Source: Peribacillus frigoritolerans
Lineage (GTDB): Bacteria; Bacillota; Bacilli; Bacillales; DSM-1321
Reading direction: 5' to 3'
DNA length: 45,625 nt
Assembly (NCBI RefSeq): GCF_030676415.1
Contig: NZ_JAUUTW010000038.1
Span: 1 to 45,625, forward strand
The position numbers were made by a program, and so were the translations under genes. The notes beneath the pieces were generated by a model that was not told the origin of the DNA, made no database searches, and saw nothing but the letters and a program-made list of their open reading frames with translations. Below are positions 42,921-45,625 of this stretch, in pieces; position 1 is the stretch's first letter; every line of letters starts with the position of its first letter.

Positions 42921-42954
42921 AATCCGATTATGGTCATTTCCCCATAATCGGATT
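42921..42954 (-). terminator. Terminator after dfrA
   Basis: AATCCGATTATGG/CCATAATCGGATT perfect stem with TTTTTT on the minus strand. Confidence 0.92.
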
Positions 42955-42960
42955 AGCACT

Positions 42961-43446
42961 TTATTTTTTTTGTAGAATAATAAAATCATGTGCATATCGA
43001 TTTTTTTCATCGATGCTGCCTGGGTTTGAGGAGATTTTATCCCATTCATTTTCATCAATCACGGGAAAGAATGTATCACCTTCAAAGGTTTCATGAATTT
43101 CCGTTATATACAGGCGGTCTGTAAAAGGAAGGATTTCCTTGAAGATTTCGGCTCCGCCAATCACGAAGACTTCCTCATCATGGTTATCTGCAAACGTTTT
43201 GATTTCTGCAATATCATGTAAAACTACGCAGCCCTCCGCGTTAAAATCCTGATTGCGGGTAACGATGACATTTTCGCGGCCAGGCAGGACCCTGCCGATC
43301 GATTCAAATGTTTTTCGGCCCATGATGATCGGATGGCCCATCGTCACTTGTTTAAAATACTGTAAATCTGCCGGTAAATGCCATGGCAGATTATTGTTTT
43401 TACCTATCACACGATTTCGATCCATAGCCACTATCAACGATATCAT
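42961..43446 (-). CDS. dfrA: Dihydrofolate reductase
   Basis: A 161-residue chromosomal [54 protein letters not shown] and [14 protein letters not shown] carry the NADPH- and folate-binding residues. It regenerates tetrahydrofolate after ThyB. The start overlaps the thyB stop by four bases. Confidence 0.97.
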   Translation of the reverse strand: MISLIVAMDRNRVIGKNNNLPWHLPADLQYFKQVTMGHPIIMGRKTFESIGRVLPGRENVIVTRNQDFNAEGCVVLHDIAEIKTFADNHDEEVFVIGGAEIFKEILPFTDRLYITEIHETFEGDTFFPVIDENEWDKISSNPGSIDEKNRYAHDFIILQKK

Positions 43447-44237
43447 ATGCTCACCTCTCCTTTTATATGGGGATGGGCTTCGTAATTTTCCAGAACGAAG
43501 TCCTCGAAGCTAAAATCAAAGATATTTTTCACATCTGGATTGATTTTCATGATTGGCAATGGTTTGGGATCACGAGTCAACTGCAGTTCCACTTGTTCAA
43601 GGTGGTTAGAGTAGATGTGGACATCCCCGAAAGTATGTACAAATTCGCCAACTTCCAAATCACACACCTGTGCGATCATCATCGTTAAGAGCGCATACGA
43701 AGCTATATTAAAAGGAACACCTAAAAAGACGTCCGCTGAACGTTGGTATAGCTGGCATGAAAGCTTGCCATCAGCGACATAGAATTGAAAGAAAGCATGG
43801 CAAGGCGGCAAGGCCATATCGTCCAGTTCCCCAACATTCCAAGCACTGACTATCAATCTTCTTGAATTTGGATTCGTTTTGATTTGTTCGATCAATTCAC
43901 TGATTTGGTCGATTTGCCTTCCATCGGCCGTTCCCCAAGAACGCCATTGATGACCATAAACCGGACCTAATTCCCCATTTTCATCAGCCCATTCATTCCA
44001 GATGCGCACGCTGTTTTCCTGAAGGTAGCCAACGTTTGTATCACCTTTCAAAAACCATAATAGTTCATGGATAATCGCTTTTAAACTAACCTTTTTCGTT
44101 GTAAGTACAGGGAATCCATCTTTTAAATTGAATCTCATTTGATATCCGAAGGTACTGATCGTTCCTGTTCCCGTACGATCACCTTTTTGCGTTCCATTTT
44201 CGAGTACATGCTTACATAAATCTAAATATTGCTTCAT
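43443..44237 (-). CDS. thyB: Thymidylate synthase (ThyA/ThyB type)
   Basis: A 264-residue folate-dependent thymidylate synthase with the catalytic Cys in [13 protein letters not shown], the phosphate-binding [19 protein letters not shown] and [20 protein letters not shown]. It methylates dUMP to dTMP. First gene of thyB-dfrA. ATG 44237 follows AAGGTGG. Confidence 0.97.
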   Translation of the reverse strand: MKQYLDLCKHVLENGTQKGDRTGTGTISTFGYQMRFNLKDGFPVLTTKKVSLKAIIHELLWFLKGDTNVGYLQENSVRIWNEWADENGELGPVYGHQWRSWGTADGRQIDQISELIEQIKTNPNSRRLIVSAWNVGELDDMALPPCHAFFQFYVADGKLSCQLYQRSADVFLGVPFNIASYALLTMMIAQVCDLEVGEFVHTFGDVHIYSNHLEQVELQLTRDPKPLPIMKINPDVKNIFDFSFEDFVLENYEAHPHIKGEVSI

Positions 44238-44294
44238 GATAAACCACCTTTTCTACTTTCATTCTCCTTATTTTAACGTATTATTGCCCAATGT

Positions 44295-45005
44295 TTAATC
44301 TAATTGTTTAATAAAATTATAAGTATCGGGTGCTTTTTGTCTAAGCAATTGATTTTGTTCATTGTTCACATAAAACATGGCAAACGTTTCTGCAAAGTAT
44401 TCCTCAGGGTAATTGGAAAAATACGTCTGACCAGGAAACAGCCCATCCACTTCTTTACCCCAAATCTTCAAATAATCCATGTCTTCACGGATTCCATCAA
44501 ACACTATATTATCAATTGAATGCCCCAGTTCATGCAGTTCCAAATTAACGGAGCCATGCCCGTTGCCCTTGTCACTTGCTCCGATTTTAACCAATACCGT
44601 ATGTGATCCGCCCATACCAGGCACATCATCCCAAGTTGTTTCTTTATTCAAATAACCACGCGGAGTTTTCCCCTTTAATTTGGCCGCGGATTGATTTTCT
44701 GTTAAATCACCATTGAATAGCTTGATCCTCACACCACTTTCAGCAGTTTTCACCAAAAGGGAATGAGGCAGTTTATTAATGGTTCCAGCAATTTCAAGTG
44801 CTTCCCTTTCATCGTACTCCTCTTCTGGAAATAAAAATATTCTTTGCAATTCTTTATTTCCCTTAAAAAGTTCAGCTTGTTTTAAAAGATTATCTTCGGC
44901 TAAATTCCGCCATTTTACCCCTTCATCCTTCGCTAATGAATAGGAGAGCATTGAGAGTAAAAAGACAAATAATGCAAGTGTGGATAACCATTTCTTCCTT
45001 TTCAC
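44295..45005 (-). CDS. Secreted Pro-Pro endopeptidase-like metalloprotease (M34/ATLF)
   Basis: A 236-residue secreted protein from GTG 45005 (AAGGGGAG upstream). Signal peptide residues 1-25 (hydrophobic core LALFVFLLSMLSYSLA). The mature part is an anthrax-lethal-factor-like domain: TWDDVPGMGGSHTVLVKIG, then the zinc motif HELGH (158-162) in NLELHELGHSIDNIV, and the third-ligand Glu region YPEEYFAETFAMFYVN (about 199-214). Order, spacing and the KGxGH and YPEEYFAE blocks closely resemble PPEP-1 (Zmp1) of Clostridioides difficile, which cuts Pro-Pro bonds in surface adhesins. Specificity here is inferred. No protein with PPxP-type sites is encoded in this window. Confidence 0.82.
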   Translation of the reverse strand: MKRKKWLSTLALFVFLLSMLSYSLAKDEGVKWRNLAEDNLLKQAELFKGNKELQRIFLFPEEEYDEREALEIAGTINKLPHSLLVKTAESGVRIKLFNGDLTENQSAAKLKGKTPRGYLNKETTWDDVPGMGGSHTVLVKIGASDKGNGHGSVNLELHELGHSIDNIVFDGIREDMDYLKIWGKEVDGLFPGQTYFSNYPEEYFAETFAMFYVNNEQNQLLRQKAPDTYNFIKQLD

Positions 45006-45228
45006 AATCTTCTCCCCTTTCTTTATTCCCCATTATTGCTAAGAAAATATATGTAATTTAAAATCTCTAAACCTTTCATACTATTATATTAGTATAACAT
45101 ATTGTTACAGTGTAAAAACTCTATGTTTTTTTGGTAATTTCGGTTGCACATTCATTAGGAGAAGAACCATTGATCCGCTCTTTTCATATATCAAAAGTAT
45201 ATAATCGTAAAAGGTTTAAGGTGATTGC

Positions 45229-45471
45229 ATGGAAACCCATAATAAAAAAGCCATCTTGAATGAGCACCGTGAACTTGCTGAAGAAGTCCTTGATATTTAC
45301 AGTTTAAGAGTGTTTATCATTCTCGACCTTTTTCTGTTCTCCATTTTCTTTGGCATACTGCTGCACCCGCTACTGTCTTCTCTCTGGCTTAACTTTTTAT
45401 TGCCTTTGCTTTTCTTCACTACATTTACAGCCCTTCTTCAACTACTTGATATTTTCCAAAAAAAAAGCTGA
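45229..45471 (+). CDS. Small two-TM hypothetical membrane protein
   Basis: An 80-residue protein from ATG 45229 with AAGGTGAT upstream. The N-terminal ~24 residues are polar (METHNKKAILNEHRELAEE), then two hydrophobic helices (about 28-47 and 52-72) and a KKS tail. I do not recognise the family. Its stop codon lies inside the terminator stem 45466-45491, which abuts an IS end. Confidence 0.6.
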   Translation: METHNKKAILNEHRELAEEVLDIYSLRVFIILDLFLFSIFFGILLHPLLSSLWLNFLLPLLFFTTFTALLQLLDIFQKKS

Positions 45472-45491
45472 CATCATTTTTGATGTCAGCT
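45466..45491 (+). terminator. Terminator stem of the small membrane gene, cut by an IS
   Basis: AGCTGACATCA/TGATGTCAGCT perfect 11-bp stem with four-T loop, preceded by a run of A. On the + strand the expected T-run is missing: the IS left end starts at the very next base, 45492. Confidence 0.85.
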
Positions 45492-45625
45492 CAGACTTTA
45501 GACAAACTCGATGAAAATCGAGTTTGTCTATTTTTATGGCTTGTACAATTTGGACGTTGATTTCCACTCCAGGCACTCGCTTTCCGCGGGCGGTCGGGGA
45601 GCCTCCTCGGCTTTCGCCTGCGGGG
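45492..45625 (+). mobile_element. Left end of a second IS1182-type copy (runs off the window)
   Basis: CAGACTTTAGACAAACTCG begins the left terminal repeat. The 134 bases visible match the left end of the 18351-20092 copy (20092 back to 19959) with one difference (T for G at 45498). The segment includes the GAAA-loop terminator hairpin (45499-45530, then TTTTT) and about half of the GC-rich leader. Whether a transposase follows cannot be seen. Confidence 0.9.

Overview
The window looks like chromosomal DNA of a low-GC, spore-forming member of the Bacillaceae (Bacillus sensu lato; a Peribacillus-like genome would fit, but no 16S or marker set is available here to prove it). The evidence is the gene content: the complete S-box controlled methionine salvage cluster, ctp/deoD/yozD/yodN/yozE/yokU/kamA, the yodP-T genes, msrA-msrB, ypmQ/R/S/T, tatA-tatC, ilvA and dfrA-thyB, which are the usual neighbours in Bacillus, plus a YjcZ-type sporulation peptide and a sporulation-type sensor kinase.

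Layout. 1-333: internally deleted copy of an IS1182-type element, ending against a terminator hairpin. 361-2100: degraded accessory DNA (small membrane protein, frameshifted subtilase, broken glutaredoxin-like gene). 2267-3424: an unusual AT-rich module with a sigma factor lacking an obvious region 2, an overlapping small protein resembling sigma region 2, a tRNA-Cys-like gene with anticodon ACA, and a Cys-rich small protein. 3481-3890: a second IS remnant that truncates a ydaT-like gene. 4126-5052: a COG0523 GTPase. 5177-13269: methionine salvage (mtnD, B, X, W, E leftward; mtnU, K, A rightward) with two SAM-I riboswitches. 13451-18181: LCP protein, Ctp protease, DeoD, YozD, YodN. 18324-20119: an intact 1742-bp IS1182-type element with a 27-bp target duplication. 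20101-24309: sporulation-type kinase, YozE, YokU, KamA. 24430-30809: a sigma-54 activator (KamR-like) and the beta-lysine genes yodP, Q, R, S, T. 30991-36347: LD-carboxypeptidase, YjcZ peptide, SGNH hydrolase, MsrA/B and a DUF4397 protein. 36402-44237: YpmS/R/Q, DegV, YpmT-like, TatC/TatA, IlvA, DfrA, ThyB. 44295-45005: a secreted Pro-Pro-endopeptidase-like metalloprotease. 45229-45491: small membrane protein with its terminator, and 45492 to the end: the left end of a further copy of the same IS.

How the genes work together. The mtn genes recycle methylthioribose to methionine and are held off by SAM through riboswitches on both transcription units. KamA, KamR and YodP-T form a lysine/beta-lysine catabolic unit; kamA has a textbook -24/-12 promoter next to its likely activator.

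Main points for a second look. (1) All three ends of the IS1182-type element that can be read abut an intrinsic terminator hairpin, in the same orientation. The intact copy duplicated the whole hairpin (27 bp), so the host gene keeps its stop codon and stem, while the element supplies its own terminators just inside both ends and carries a GC-rich structured leader that is 133/134 identical between copies as far as the window shows. (2) The split-sigma / tRNA-Cys(ACA) / Cys-rich protein module at 2267-3424. (3) The PPEP-like secreted protease at 44295-45005.
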